A DNA stretch of 64,000 nt. Source: JAXGQE01 sp040766585 (lineage in GTDB: Bacteria > Bacillota > SLNR01). The stretch is taken from the NCBI GenBank assembly GCA_040766585.1, contig JAXGQE010000002.1, positions 62,001 through 126,000 of the forward strand, given 5' to 3'. The notes beneath the pieces were generated by a model. That model did no database searches. It had not been told where the DNA came from and worked only from the letters and a program-made list of their open reading frames with translations. Shown here piece after piece: positions 9,364 to 18,504 of the stretch (its first letter is position 1; every line of letters starts with the position of its first letter). The translations under genes and the position numbers were made by a program.

Positions 9364-12300
9364 TTAAAACCATTCTTCCAATGCTGCACTCAAAGCACTG
9401 AATCCGCCCAAAAGATATACTTGGTCTGTGCTTTCATTAATCAGAAAACTCTCAATGGAAGCATGAGGTTTGTTTTGTTGGCCATCGGTTAACAATATTC
9501 CCATTCCTCTTTTGGCCGCCCAAGCGCCCCCCGCCATGGCATCGGGGAAATTGATACCGGTGGCCATCACGAAAGATTCGGTGCCCACACCAAAGTACTG
9601 AGCCAGTCTGACGGACGTCTCATAGCGATTTGCCCCATAAATCCGTGAGGTTAAAGCCCCTTGAGGCAGTTGATCATATACTGCATTACTAATTGCATTG
9701 GGTCCCCCGATGACGAGGACATTATCAATGCTCAGATCTGACAGGGCTGTATGAGTGACTCCCGGCAATGCATCCCCTCTTGTCAGCAGGATGGGAATAC
9801 CTGCCTCTGCTGCATAGGAAGAAACCGCCAATGCATCAGGAAATGATGTCCCCACAACCAAAACGGCAGTATTGGGTACAGCGCTTGGCTGCGGCAACGT
9901 TTGTGCAATTAATGCTGCCGTTTCATAGCGACTGTCTCCAAAAATGCGCTCAACTATAAGTCCCATGCCTTTCAGTTCATTTTCAACAGTTTCACTGACG
10001 GCAGCATTTCCTCCCAGAATCGTAATCCTATCTGCGCCCAGGCGAATGATCTCAGTTTTTGTAGTTTGACTCAATCTCGTACTTGCCGTGAGCAGAATCG
10101 GTGCGTTCATCTGATATGCCAATGGCACACCCGCCAGGGCATCAGCAAACACGTCCCCACGCACTACTATTACGTGGTCCGCACCAGTGGGCCAACCCTC
10201 TTGACAAATGCTCACGGCAGTTGCGTATCGGTCGCTGCCGCTGATGCGCTGTGAATCGATCTGCTCGCGCAAGACTGCTGTAAAGCTGCGATCACCATAT
10301 GCAGTAAAGGTGAAAGGATTCTGAGTATATTTTACTGCACCCTCTTCAAAATATCGGAACCTGTATCCATCTGCCGGAATCGACTGCAAAGAGACTTGCT
10401 GCCCATAGGTATAACAGCCGGTTCCGATAATGGTCCCAAAGCCTTCCGGTTGACTGCTTCCGATTATTGTATAGGTGATTGGTGTGAAGACTGCCGTCAG
10501 CTGCCGATCCGCCTCCGCCGAAAAAGTATACTCTGCATTCTCGCTGACCACTGTGTCCCCTTCCAGCCAGTGGACGAAAGTGAAGGAGGTGGCCGGAACG
10601 GCTCGTACCGTCACCTGCGTTCCCGGTACATAAGTACCTGCACCCAAAACGCTCCCGCCATTGGTCGGTGTTTGATTCAGCGTAATCGCAGCCGGCCGTA
10701 GATTAACGAAAGTATGACCATTCAAGGCAGCATAGGTCTCTGCTGGGGTGCCGGAATAGCCTTTGATCACTAGGTCAGCCGGATCAAGCTGGTTACCAGC
10801 CAACGCATTCGTACCTATGGTTTCAATGGACTCAGGAAAAAAAACTTCAGTCAGCTGGTTGTTGGCAAGAGTCTCAGCCCCTAGATGGATGAATCCATCC
10901 GGGAACGTGATCTGAGTGAGGTTGTTTTCTGCCATTGCATAATCATCCATATAGATCAAGTATTGGGGCAGTTCAATACCAGGTATTCCTAACCCGGACA
11001 GCGCTGCGTATTCAACCCCCAAAACTCTATTGGAATAAAACGATTCGCTTATTCGCATGCTCTCCGATATATTCATACCAGAGACTACATAAGCATTGTG
11101 ATTAAACACAGCATATGTAAAATAACCCCACGTATAGATAGCAATGGATTGATTGGCAGCCACTTTCCCCCATCCAAATGAATCACTGGGTCGATTTCCC
11201 CCCGCATCGGAGTATAGCATAGGGTCTGCATTGCTTTTGAGGGTATGTTCCACTTCGTAGAGCGTAATACCCGGCAGTTTACTCATAATCAATGCTGCCG
11301 CTCCCGCCACATGAGGCGCGGCCATGGATGTGCCCGTCATGCTCACATAGCCGCCTCCGCTTTGACAGGACAAAATGTTGACCCCCGGTGCCACTAGATC
11401 TGGTTTGATCCAGCCTTCATAAAAACCAGGCCCTCGTGCGGATTGACTGTCCAGGTTATAACTCTGATCAATCATTCCAACGGCAACACTTTCCGGATAA
11501 CAACCCGGTTCATTAATGGTGTTAAGATCCGGCCCAGTATTGCCCGCTGCAAAAACAGGCAAAATCCCTGCGCTGCGCCAATTGATCACCATTGGGCGAA
11601 AAAACTCAAAATCACTTGCACTGGTATCGGACACCGCTCGGCCCCAGGAATTATTGATTATGTCCGGAGCCCACTCTGGCCGATGGGTCCCGGTAGAATC
11701 CAGAGGGGCCAACATGTACTGCCCTGCGGCCAGCAAATCGCTGCCAGTGGCTACTCGATCGGAACTAAATGCATTGACAGCAATCCACTGAGCATCCGGA
11801 GCCATCCCATACATTCTTCCTGTCACTGGATCTTCTCCGACGATAATCCCAGCCACATGTGTACCATGTCCATTTGGATCTGTTGGTAATATATTTGAGG
11901 TAGGATTCAATACATCGTACCAGTTTCCAGCAGGTTGAGGATTATCCGGATCCTCCGGATTATACCCCCGCCACTTTTGCTTTATGGCCGGATGTTGCCA
12001 ATCGACGCCCGTATCAATGATGCCCACCACAATACCGGCTCCTCTACTGCCCATATTCCAAACTGAGACCGCATCCGCCATCACAATGTTCCATTCGCAC
12101 TCTGGATCGGGAGGGGCCACTTCTTGAATCTGAAACAGAGGATTAGGCACGATGTGCGCGACGGCTGGAGATTCTGCAAGTTCAAGTAAAATCTCCTTGT
12201 CCGCTTGTACATGGATGGCGTTTACAGCAAAATAAGGTGAAAATGCTTTGACAGTACCTTGATTCGTGCCCCTTTTCAACACTTCAAGAAGCGGCTGCTG

Positions 12301-12639
12301 GGACTGTGCAGCTGCGTTCTGCAGCGCATCCACCACTTTACGGCGAACCAGATTACGGTGGGTTTTACTGCTTACCCATGCAGGCTTGATCGATTGGGCC
12401 TGTTTAACAATCGTAGGTGTATCCACTTGCTCCGTAAGGTAAACCAATGCATCCAGGATCTCCCCCTCTGCTGCCTCCAGGATATCATCCGGAAGCTTGT
12501 TCATTGAGAAGGTCGTGTACTGGGTTTCATGATCCGAATCTGCCACAATACGTACAGTCGGAACGGCAGCACTTACGATGGTCCCAGATACCATGGTCAA
12601 CAGCATGAATACAATCAGAATTAATGAAGGTCTCCTCAC
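9364..12639 (-). CDS. Secreted subtilisin-like serine protease with three CWB2 cell-wall-binding repeats
   Basis: Exported S8 protease of 1091 aa. A signal peptide (1-25, cut near VSAA) and propeptide (about 26-170) come first. The bacillopeptidase-F-like catalytic domain (190-500) has D209 in IIDTGVDW, H258 in NGHGTHVAG, oxyanion N367 in AAGNTGP and S438 in GTSMAAPHVAGA, so the triad is complete. Residues 545-640 resemble BspA-type leucine-rich repeats, 650-790 hold two InlB-B-like repeats (VTVRAVPATSFTFVHW; VSLQSIPADGYRFRYF), and 797-1091 are three CWB2 repeats (RISGSDRYATA, RIFGDSRYETA, RIYGANRYETS). The GTG at 12639 follows GAGGGGTG. It presumably processes surface proteins while bound to wall polymers. 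Confidence 0.93.
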   Translation of the reverse strand: MRRPSLILIVFMLLTMVSGTIVSAAVPTVRIVADSDHETQYTTFSMNKLPDDILEAAEGEILDALVYLTEQVDTPTIVKQAQSIKPAWVSSKTHRNLVRRKVVDALQNAAAQSQQPLLEVLKRGTNQGTVKAFSPYFAVNAIHVQADKEILLELAESPAVAHIVPNPLFQIQEVAPPDPECEWNIVMADAVSVWNMGSRGAGIVVGIIDTGVDWQHPAIKQKWRGYNPEDPDNPQPAGNWYDVLNPTSNILPTDPNGHGTHVAGIIVGEDPVTGRMYGMAPDAQWIAVNAFSSDRVATGSDLLAAGQYMLAPLDSTGTHRPEWAPDIINNSWGRAVSDTSASDFEFFRPMVINWRSAGILPVFAAGNTGPDLNTINEPGCYPESVAVGMIDQSYNLDSQSARGPGFYEGWIKPDLVAPGVNILSCQSGGGYVSMTGTSMAAPHVAGAAALIMSKLPGITLYEVEHTLKSNADPMLYSDAGGNRPSDSFGWGKVAANQSIAIYTWGYFTYAVFNHNAYVVSGMNISESMRISESFYSNRVLGVEYAALSGLGIPGIELPQYLIYMDDYAMAENNLTQITFPDGFIHLGAETLANNQLTEVFFPESIETIGTNALAGNQLDPADLVIKGYSGTPAETYAALNGHTFVNLRPAAITLNQTPTNGGSVLGAGTYVPGTQVTVRAVPATSFTFVHWLEGDTVVSENAEYTFSAEADRQLTAVFTPITYTIIGSSQPEGFGTIIGTGCYTYGQQVSLQSIPADGYRFRYFEEGAVKYTQNPFTFTAYGDRSFTAVLREQIDSQRISGSDRYATAVSICQEGWPTGADHVIVVRGDVFADALAGVPLAYQMNAPILLTASTRLSQTTKTEIIRLGADRITILGGNAAVSETVENELKGMGLIVERIFGDSRYETAALIAQTLPQPSAVPNTAVLVVGTSFPDALAVSSYAAEAGIPILLTRGDALPGVTHTALSDLSIDNVLVIGGPNAISNAVYDQLPQGALTSRIYGANRYETSVRLAQYFGVGTESFVMATGINFPDAMAGGAWAAKRGMGILLTDGQQNKPHASIESFLINESTDQVYLLGGFSALSAALEEWF

Positions 12640-12711
12640 TGTTTCACCCCTCTTTTGGCATATCCAAAATCTTCTAAAGTCTATCTAGAGTGTTCATTTT
12701 CATCATCCAAC

Positions 12712-13554
12712 TTACCGTGCTTTGATATATTCCATCACAATGCAGTCGTAGCTGTCGGCCACAAAACCTTTTTGCTCCAGCATTTCCCGCAGATCGCTGC
12801 GGGCAGCCGGCACCATGCACTGCAGGCGGTCATTGCCCTTTTCCCGGGCTTTCCCGGCGGCAAAGGCTAGAATCCGGTCGGTATCACCGGAAAACATGGC
12901 CATATGCAGGGCTTGCTCCGGTATAAAGCGGGCTCCCAGAATCAGGATGCTTTTGCTTTCCGGATGATGATACACCCAGCCCCGACCTGCCCAGTCTTTC
13001 CAGAGAGCCGGAGACGCTTTGAAGAAAGTCCGGTTCATAATGTGAAAATGGGCCCAATCGGCAGCATGTGGAGCCAGCAGTTTTACCGCTTCATCGCCAT
13101 CGGTGACAGCTTGAAATCCGCTGCCCCAGCCTTCGTCCGGGGTTTGGGGAACCTGCAGGGTATAGCCCCGGAATGTACCGGCCAGAGTAAAACCGAATAA
13201 TTCCGCCAGCCCTTTGCTGACCAGGTTGGTGAGACCGGTGTACATCCGCATAGTATCAATCCCTTTTTCTTCAGCCAGCTCGAAGAATCGGCGGTAGAAA
13301 GCCTTGCCGATACCTCGCCCCTGGACATCGGGACGGACCCTCAAGGCTTCCAGCCAGGCCGATCCATCAGGGACCACCGAGAACTTGCCCACGGCCACCA
13401 CTTTGCCGTTTTCCTCAGCCACCATCATTTCACCGGCATCATCGGCCATCCATTCATCGTAGACCCGATCCAGGTAATGCAGATTGGGGGTAGCCAGTCC
13501 TTCGGCTTCCACCGCTTCTTTCCGGTCATCCATCCGGGCTTTTCTTACTATCAT
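12712..13554 (-). CDS. GNAT family N-acetyltransferase
   Basis: Cytoplasmic acyltransferase of 280 aa. The N-terminal GNAT domain (about 1-145) shows LEALRVRPDVQGRGIGKAFYRRFFELAEEKG, containing the acetyl-CoA pyrophosphate-binding Q-x-x-G-x-G/A loop. Residues 150-280 form a second, degenerate GNAT-like half (AFAAGKAREKGNDRLQCMVPAARSDLREMLEQKGF). The substrate is unknown. It lies downstream of the GntR gene's terminator, so it is probably transcribed separately. Confidence 0.85.
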   Translation of the reverse strand: MIVRKARMDDRKEAVEAEGLATPNLHYLDRVYDEWMADDAGEMMVAEENGKVVAVGKFSVVPDGSAWLEALRVRPDVQGRGIGKAFYRRFFELAEEKGIDTMRMYTGLTNLVSKGLAELFGFTLAGTFRGYTLQVPQTPDEGWGSGFQAVTDGDEAVKLLAPHAADWAHFHIMNRTFFKASPALWKDWAGRGWVYHHPESKSILILGARFIPEQALHMAMFSGDTDRILAFAAGKAREKGNDRLQCMVPAARSDLREMLEQKGFVADSYDCIVMEYIKAR

Positions 13555-13576
13555 CTGATCGTTCCTCCTTGCTCCT

Positions 13577-13605
13577 TTAAAAATACGGCCGCGGTTGCGG
13601 CCGTT
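13577..13605 (-). terminator. Rho-independent terminator of the GntR-family gene
   Basis: Eight-base-pair GC-rich stem (ACGGCCGC at 13585-13592 with its complement at 13597-13604, loop of 4). On the minus strand it is followed by a T-rich run. It lies 28 bp after the GntR stop codon. Confidence 0.8.
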
Positions 13606-13633
13606 CCCTGCAATAGTTTACTGCTTTTTTCTG

Positions 13634-14326
13634 TTATATATACCCCAGCGCATCTTCCAGCGAACGATACTCCGACTGCTGCATCAGCAGATTTTCGTGG
13701 CTGGAGCGAGTATGCCTGCGCACTTCCTCTTTCAGCTCAGTCCACTGTTTCTTTTCCACCCGTTCAATGATCCGGGCGTGTTCGGTCAGAGAGCGGATCT
13801 CTGTCGGGCTGCGGTCATAGAAGGCATCAAACAGAGTCAGATAAATACCGATCTGAGTCAGCAATTTCTCCATGAAACGAACCAGATATACATTGCCGCT
13901 CTTTTGTGCTGCCCGCAAATGAAACGCCCGGTTGATTTCCAGATAGCGATCAAAATTTCCCTGATGGACGGCACAGGTTTCTTCCGCCACCATTCGACGT
14001 AAATCTTTGATGTCGTCCGTGTCGAAAAGAGGCCCACTAAGATCCCAGGCCAAATCCTCCAGATACTCCCGCATAAAAAAGGCATCCCGGATTTCCTCGG
14101 TGCTGGGATTCACCACAAACGCACCCCGGTTGGGGACCACAGTCACCAATCCTTCTTCAGCCAAAATACGCAGCGCACTGCGCACCGGTGTCCGACTGGT
14201 ATCCAGCGTCTGAGCAATCACACTTTCCACCAGCTGGTTGCCAGGAGCCAATCTGCGATGAAGGATGGCTTCTTTGACCTTGCGGTAGACCTGGTTTTCT
14301 CGGGTATCTTCTCGTAATGGGTTCAT
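13634..14326 (-). CDS. GntR family transcriptional regulator with FCD domain
   Basis: DNA-binding repressor or activator of about 230 aa. It has an N-terminal winged helix (QVYRKVKEAILHRRLAPGNQLVES, TSRTPVRSALRILAEEGLV) and an all-helical FCD ligand domain. The likely metal/ligand-binding acid and histidines are in the FDRYLEINRAFHLRAA and LTEHARIIERV helices. FadR-type regulators usually sense organic acids or sugar acids. The frame is open to 14431, but the ATG at 14326 (MNPLREDT) gives the family length and has an AGAGGCGG site. It lies just downstream of the opine-dehydrogenase-like gene and probably controls it (inference). Confidence 0.9.
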   Translation of the reverse strand: MNPLREDTRENQVYRKVKEAILHRRLAPGNQLVESVIAQTLDTSRTPVRSALRILAEEGLVTVVPNRGAFVVNPSTEEIRDAFFMREYLEDLAWDLSGPLFDTDDIKDLRRMVAEETCAVHQGNFDRYLEINRAFHLRAAQKSGNVYLVRFMEKLLTQIGIYLTLFDAFYDRSPTEIRSLTEHARIIERVEKKQWTELKEEVRRHTRSSHENLLMQQSEYRSLEDALGYI

Positions 14327-14407
14327 CGTGCATCCGCCTCTGCTCTTTTGACAAACTTCACAGATTCCCCTTTTCGCCGAAGGATCGGCAGATCCTGCCT
14401 GAAAATT

Positions 14408-14440
14408 GAAAAAAGCGCCCTTTTGTTTCAAGGGCGCTTC
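14408..14440 (-). terminator. Rho-independent terminator of the opine dehydrogenase gene
   Basis: Stem AAGCGCCCTT (14413-14422) paired with its complement at 14430-14439. On the minus strand it is followed by six T. It starts 10 bp after the stop codon at 14450. Confidence 0.9.
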
Positions 14441-14449
14441 TGACCGTCA

Positions 14450-15532
14450 TCAAGCCGAAAAGAGATTGGCCAATTCTTCAGGGGTATACCCATCCAGATC
14501 TAGGGTAGCCAAAGTTCGCGCTTTTTCTCCGGCGTAATCCCGCTTCATGATCACCGATGCAATCTGGATCACCGAATCCATCACCGGTGTTTCGATTCCC
14601 AGGCGGTGGGCCAGATCCCGGTAAAAGATCAACCCATAGCCCACATCTTCATTCAGGTACCGATGGTCCAGAGACTTCTGTGCTTTGATCCCCTTAAACC
14701 CAGGAGCCGAGCGGTAGCCGTCTTCGTAACTGGCTTCAATCATATACCCCTGCAAAACCCCCAGTTCATGGTCCGGCAGAATATGGACGCCCAGTTTTTC
14801 GCCGATGAGGATTTTTTCATCATCCACCGCTTGGATCAGGCGGCCCACCGACGGCATGACGCATTCTTCGTAAAAGAGCAGATCGCCCTTCAAACGTTCA
14901 ATAGCACCGGCATTAAGAATCGTCACCGCCGGATGGATAATGGGGTTGTTGTTCTGCAGCATGGTCACCCAGGCGCTGGCCGGCTCGGAATCGGGGTAAT
15001 TCTGAGAGAATTTATCGTAAATAGCTTCAGTGACAGAGCCTGGAATTCCAGCCAGATACAGACCGCCCTTCAATTTCAAGAATACATGCACTTTTCCTGG
15101 GGCATCCAGCCGTGCTGCATAGGGCAACGTGGAGGTTTCCCCCACATGCACGGTGTCATCCAGCATGGGCAGCCCGGCAGTTTTCTTGAACAGAATTCCT
15201 CCGCCGCAGGAACTGGGGCATACCACATAGGTCTGGCCCGGTTGAATGTGCGGGCGGCACGCTTCCCCGAAGGGTTCTGTGCTGTAGGCCGGACCCACCA
15301 TCAGAATCAGTTCTGCGCCGGAAAGTACCTTCTCCAGGTCCTGTCCGGCATACTCTACTGGAGCAAATCCTTCCAGTTGTCCCGTGACATAAACACCTCC
15401 CTGGGCACGAATCCCATCCGTTTGTTCAGAAAAGGCTGGAAAATCAAACAATGAAACCTGATGACCCGCCAAAGACCAGTCCGCTGCCGCCGCCTGGCCC
15501 CCTGCTCCGGAACCCAGAATCGCCACTTTCAT
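14450..15532 (-). CDS. NAD/NADP octopine/nopaline dehydrogenase family protein
   Basis: Opine-dehydrogenase-family oxidoreductase of 360 aa. The N-terminal Rossmann domain starts with MKVAILGSGAGGQAAAADW (dinucleotide-binding G-x-G-x-x-G). The C-terminal helical octopine-DH domain includes NNNPIIHPAVTILNAGAIE with the family's catalytic-type histidine. These enzymes reductively join, or oxidatively split, an amino acid and a 2-oxo acid. The in-frame region extends to 15604, but the ATG at 15532 is preceded by GGAGGGG and begins exactly at the Rossmann motif. It is followed by its own terminator and the GntR/FCD gene. Substrates are unknown. Confidence 0.88.
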   Translation of the reverse strand: MKVAILGSGAGGQAAAADWSLAGHQVSLFDFPAFSEQTDGIRAQGGVYVTGQLEGFAPVEYAGQDLEKVLSGAELILMVGPAYSTEPFGEACRPHIQPGQTYVVCPSSCGGGILFKKTAGLPMLDDTVHVGETSTLPYAARLDAPGKVHVFLKLKGGLYLAGIPGSVTEAIYDKFSQNYPDSEPASAWVTMLQNNNPIIHPAVTILNAGAIERLKGDLLFYEECVMPSVGRLIQAVDDEKILIGEKLGVHILPDHELGVLQGYMIEASYEDGYRSAPGFKGIKAQKSLDHRYLNEDVGYGLIFYRDLAHRLGIETPVMDSVIQIASVIMKRDYAGEKARTLATLDLDGYTPEELANLFSA

Positions 15533-15611
15533 GATGTACCCCTCCATTTTGTTCAATAATATTGTTCTACAATCATTGTAACCTTGTGGAAACACCTGTG
15601 TCAACCGACAA

Positions 15612-15643
15612 TGAAAAAAAGCCCGGAAAAATTTCCGGACTCT
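15612..15643 (-). terminator. Rho-independent terminator of rnpB
   Basis: Stem AGTCCGGAAA pairing with TTTCCGGGCT on the minus strand, followed by seven T. It lies just after the RNase P RNA 3' end. Confidence 0.9.
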
Positions 15644-15656
15644 TCATCGGCAGGAT

Positions 15657-16022
15657 CTGAAGCGGGTCTGTAAGCCGAGTTCTGTTCTTCTGCCAAAGGC
15701 AGAAGTGATGATCATCTATCTGGGATGCAGATTGCTCTGCACCTCGTGCGACCTAACCCGGAGATTCAGCGAGCAGCCTCATCCTCTCCCTATTTGGTCT
15801 TGCTCCGGGTGGGGTTTACCGAGCCGATCGATCACCCGATCGCTGGTGAGCTCTTACCTCACCATTGCACCCTTACCGGTTTCCCGGCGGTATCTTTCTG
15901 TGGCACTGGCCTTAGGGTTACCCCCACTGGGCGTTACCCAGCACCCTGCTCTGTGGAGCTCGGACTTTCCTCAGGAGGCCTCGTCACCGAGGTGCTCCCG
16001 CGACCATCCGACCCGCTTCAGA
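15657..16022 (-). ncRNA. rnpB: RNase P RNA, class A
   Basis: Catalytic RNA that removes 5' leaders from tRNA precursors together with RnpA. On the minus strand the 5' end GAAGCGGGTCGGATGG (around 16020) pairs with the 3' end GACCCGCTTC (around 15660) as helix P1. The universally conserved GAGGAAAGTCCGAGCTCC lies about 50 nt into the RNA, and the 3' ACAGAACTCGGCTTACAGA segment is present. These landmarks identify the bacterial class A form. Open frames across this stretch are artefacts. Ends are accurate to a few bases. Confidence 0.97.
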
Positions 16023-16039
16023 CGGTTTTCTGCCCTTGT

Positions 16040-16068
16040 AGTATAGCACTTTTTGCCCCTAATTTCAA
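16040..16068 (-). promoter_or_regulatory. Sigma-A type promoter of rnpB
   Basis: Minus strand: TTGAAA (16063-16068), 17-nt spacer, TATACT (16040-16045). The start would be near 16033, about 12 nt before the mature RNase P RNA 5' end. Confidence 0.8.
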
Positions 16069-16281
16069 TGACTGGGCAAAGCCATCCTTTCCCATGGACG
16101 ACCTTATGATAATTCCATGTCATTCCCCTAATGTAAAAGGATAATCGTGGACAATATTTCCTGTATCCTGAACATATGGCAGGATTTTACTCATCAATAG
16201 CCAATTATTATCTTCGAAATCTAGTACTACTCGTCGCTGCATAGAATACATATTTGCAAATAAAAGTGTGAGGTGAGTTGA

Positions 16282-18249
16282 TTGAATCCATTTTCCCACA
16301 AAGAATCAAAGCTTTCCATTCTCATCCTTTTGATTTTAAGTATGCTTTGCCTCCAGCCGGCTCTTTCCTTAGCGACAGTCTCAATGAGCTTGGAATCCAA
16401 CGTAAAAGTAACACCTCTGGTATCTTCCACCATAGTCAACGAGATTGAACCCAACAATGTCCTATCTCAAGCCACTATTCTTCACAACAGCTACTTTGGG
16501 TTTTCACAGCCTGGCTTAATAATGCAAGGAGCCATTAGCGGTAGCACCAGTGATATGGACTGGTATAAAATTACTACTATCATCTCCGGAGAATTACTAA
16601 CCTCTCTCGATTGGAAGGACCCGTTTACCGATCAGCGCCTGGAACATGACCTGCGTAGCATCTTGAAAGATGCTGATGGAAATACCTTGGCTACCAGCAT
16701 CTTACGTGAGAGTAATTGGTATTATTATCAAAGTTTAAGTATTCAGAGCCTCCCTGCAGGCACCTATTACTTCGGTATCGAAACCCCCAGCTCTGACAAC
16801 AAATACGTAGGTGCTAAGTATGAATGCACCTTCTCCTGGTTAGCCGACTGCTGGGTTCCCAATCAACCTGCGCCCCTGGGCCCCACCAGCGGAGATGCGC
16901 TGTCCGAGTATATCTATTCAGGAACCTTTATCATCTCGGACTGCAATTCACCCATTGAAGTCCGTTTCGATTGGGGTGACGGCTCTCAGACAGAATGGAG
17001 CGACTCATTAGAGAGCCCTCATAGTTGGACAGAACCCGGAGAATATCTAGTAAGAGTTCAAAACAGATGCAGTGTTCATCCTTTCATTGAAGGATCATGG
17101 TCAAATCCGCTTGCCGTCACCATGGCTGCTCCTGATTTAGAACTCACTACATCAAGCGCCAATATCAGCCAAGGGACCGTTTCCGCCGGAGGAATTTACA
17201 CTATGGGAACCTCAGTATCAGCAACTGCGTTTCCAGCCAGCGGCTACTATTTCTACCGCTGGACCGAGGCGGATGCCACAGTCAGCAGAAGCAATCCCTA
17301 CACATTCTCTATCATGCAGAACCGCTCTCTGACCGCCTGTTTCCGCCAGGATATGAATGCCGGTCGTCTCACCGGAAACAACCGCTATGAGACCGCTGTC
17401 TCCGTCAGCCAGGAAGGCTGGGCCAAGGGAGCAGAAACCGTAGTTTTGGCCCGGGGCGACAATTTCGCCGACGCCTTGGCCGGAGTACCTCTGGCCTATA
17501 ACCGCAGCGCGCCCATTTTACTCACCCATCCTACGGTACTCCCCACTGCCACGAAAAATGAGATTCAGCGTCTGGGTGCAGCCAATGTGATCATCCTGGG
17601 AGGAACCAACGCTGTATCCGCTGCCATCGAGGCGGAACTGGGCACCATGGGCTTGTCCACCAGCCGCATCTACGGCAGCAGCCGCTATGAAACCGCAGCC
17701 CTCATTGCCCGTGAGTTGGAGCTGACGGCAGGAACTTTCAACCGGGTGCATTTAGCCACCGGAGCCAATTTCCCGGACGCCCTGGCAGCCGCCTCCTACG
17801 CTGCCATGAATGGGGAACCTATTCTGCTCACAACCCTCAATGCATTGCCCTCATCCACCGCTGATGCTTTGGATGATTTGACTTTCTCCAGCATCGTCAT
17901 TGTGGGAGGCACTTCTGCCATTTCTGCCGCTCAGGAAGCCGCGCTGGATGTGAATTACGATGTCACCCGGATCTCCGGCAGCAACCGCTATACCACAGCC
18001 GTAGAACTGGCCAAATACTACAGTACCGGCATTCCGGAATACCTCATCGCCACCGGCGGAGATTTCCCAGATGCTATCACCGGGGCTGTGTTGGCCGCTA
18101 ATAAAGAAACTGGAATCCTTCTGGTTCTGGGTTCATCATCGACACCCCCCACGGCGGTTCAGGATTATCTGGTGGAACAAGCGGTTCACACTGTCACCAT
18201 TTTGGGTGGGACAGCTGCCGTATCTGCAGCCATGGAAAACTGGTTCTAA
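16282..18249 (+). CDS. Secreted PPC/PKD-like protein with three CWB2 cell-wall-binding repeats
   Basis: Exported wall-associated protein of 655 aa with no enzymatic motif seen. It has a signal peptide (1-31, hydrophobic LSILILLILSMLCL) and a PPC-like domain (52-185; EIEPNNVLSQATI, MDWYKITTI, LPAGTYYFGIET). A PKD-like domain follows (225-280; VRFDWGDGSQTEW, SWTEPGEYLVRV), then one InlB-B-like repeat (285-355) and three CWB2 repeats (360-655; RLTGNNRYETA, RIYGSSRYETA, RISGSNRYTTA). The TTG at 16282 sits behind AGGTGAG. The C-terminal third is close in organisation to the S8 protease at 9364-12639, and both end in W-F, suggesting shared wall ligands. Confidence 0.88.
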   Translation: MNPFSHKESKLSILILLILSMLCLQPALSLATVSMSLESNVKVTPLVSSTIVNEIEPNNVLSQATILHNSYFGFSQPGLIMQGAISGSTSDMDWYKITTIISGELLTSLDWKDPFTDQRLEHDLRSILKDADGNTLATSILRESNWYYYQSLSIQSLPAGTYYFGIETPSSDNKYVGAKYECTFSWLADCWVPNQPAPLGPTSGDALSEYIYSGTFIISDCNSPIEVRFDWGDGSQTEWSDSLESPHSWTEPGEYLVRVQNRCSVHPFIEGSWSNPLAVTMAAPDLELTTSSANISQGTVSAGGIYTMGTSVSATAFPASGYYFYRWTEADATVSRSNPYTFSIMQNRSLTACFRQDMNAGRLTGNNRYETAVSVSQEGWAKGAETVVLARGDNFADALAGVPLAYNRSAPILLTHPTVLPTATKNEIQRLGAANVIILGGTNAVSAAIEAELGTMGLSTSRIYGSSRYETAALIARELELTAGTFNRVHLATGANFPDALAAASYAAMNGEPILLTTLNALPSSTADALDDLTFSSIVIVGGTSAISAAQEAALDVNYDVTRISGSNRYTTAVELAKYYSTGIPEYLIATGGDFPDAITGAVLAANKETGILLVLGSSSTPPTAVQDYLVEQAVHTVTILGGTAAVSAAMENWF

Positions 18250-18321
18250 TGGATTCATCAAATGTTTAAGTGTACAGGGGAACGACTTGTTGTTCCCAGA
18301 AATTGAGCCCAAAGAAACCTT

Positions 18322-18354
18322 AGCGCAGCCGGGGATATCCTCCTCAGCTGCGCT
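18322..18354 (+). terminator. Possible terminator hairpin after the CWB2 gene
   Basis: AGCGCAGC (18322-18329) pairs with GCTGCGCT (18347-18354) around a 17-nt loop. The T-tract after it is weak, so this is only a candidate. Confidence 0.4.
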
Positions 18355-18384
18355 TTCATGAAAGTCTTTCAATACTCAAGCCCT

Positions 18385-18413
18385 TTGACAATGAACCCTC
18401 CCTGGCATATAAT
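18385..18413 (+). promoter_or_regulatory. Perfect consensus sigma-A promoter of the DUF454 gene
   Basis: TTGACA at 18385-18390, 17-nt spacer and TATAAT at 18408-18413. Transcription should start near 18420, giving a leader of about 85 nt to the DUF454 ATG. Confidence 0.85.
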
Positions 18414-18416
18414 GAT

Positions 18417-18429
18417 TGTAATCGTTACA
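18417..18429. promoter_or_regulatory. Candidate operator at the DUF454 transcription start
   Basis: TGTAATCGTTACA is a 5-3-5 palindrome directly over the expected start point of a full-consensus promoter. This position suits a repressor site; the regulator is not identified. Confidence 0.45.
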
Positions 18430-18504
18430 GCATATGATCCCTTGAAACAGACTGATTTTGACTACCGTTCCGAATTTCCAAATCCGGGAGAAGGAGGCGC
18501 AGCC

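Noticed and set aside
15705..16144. Open frames over rnpB
   Set aside because: They lie on the complementary strand of RNase P RNA, whose conserved core is unmistakable.
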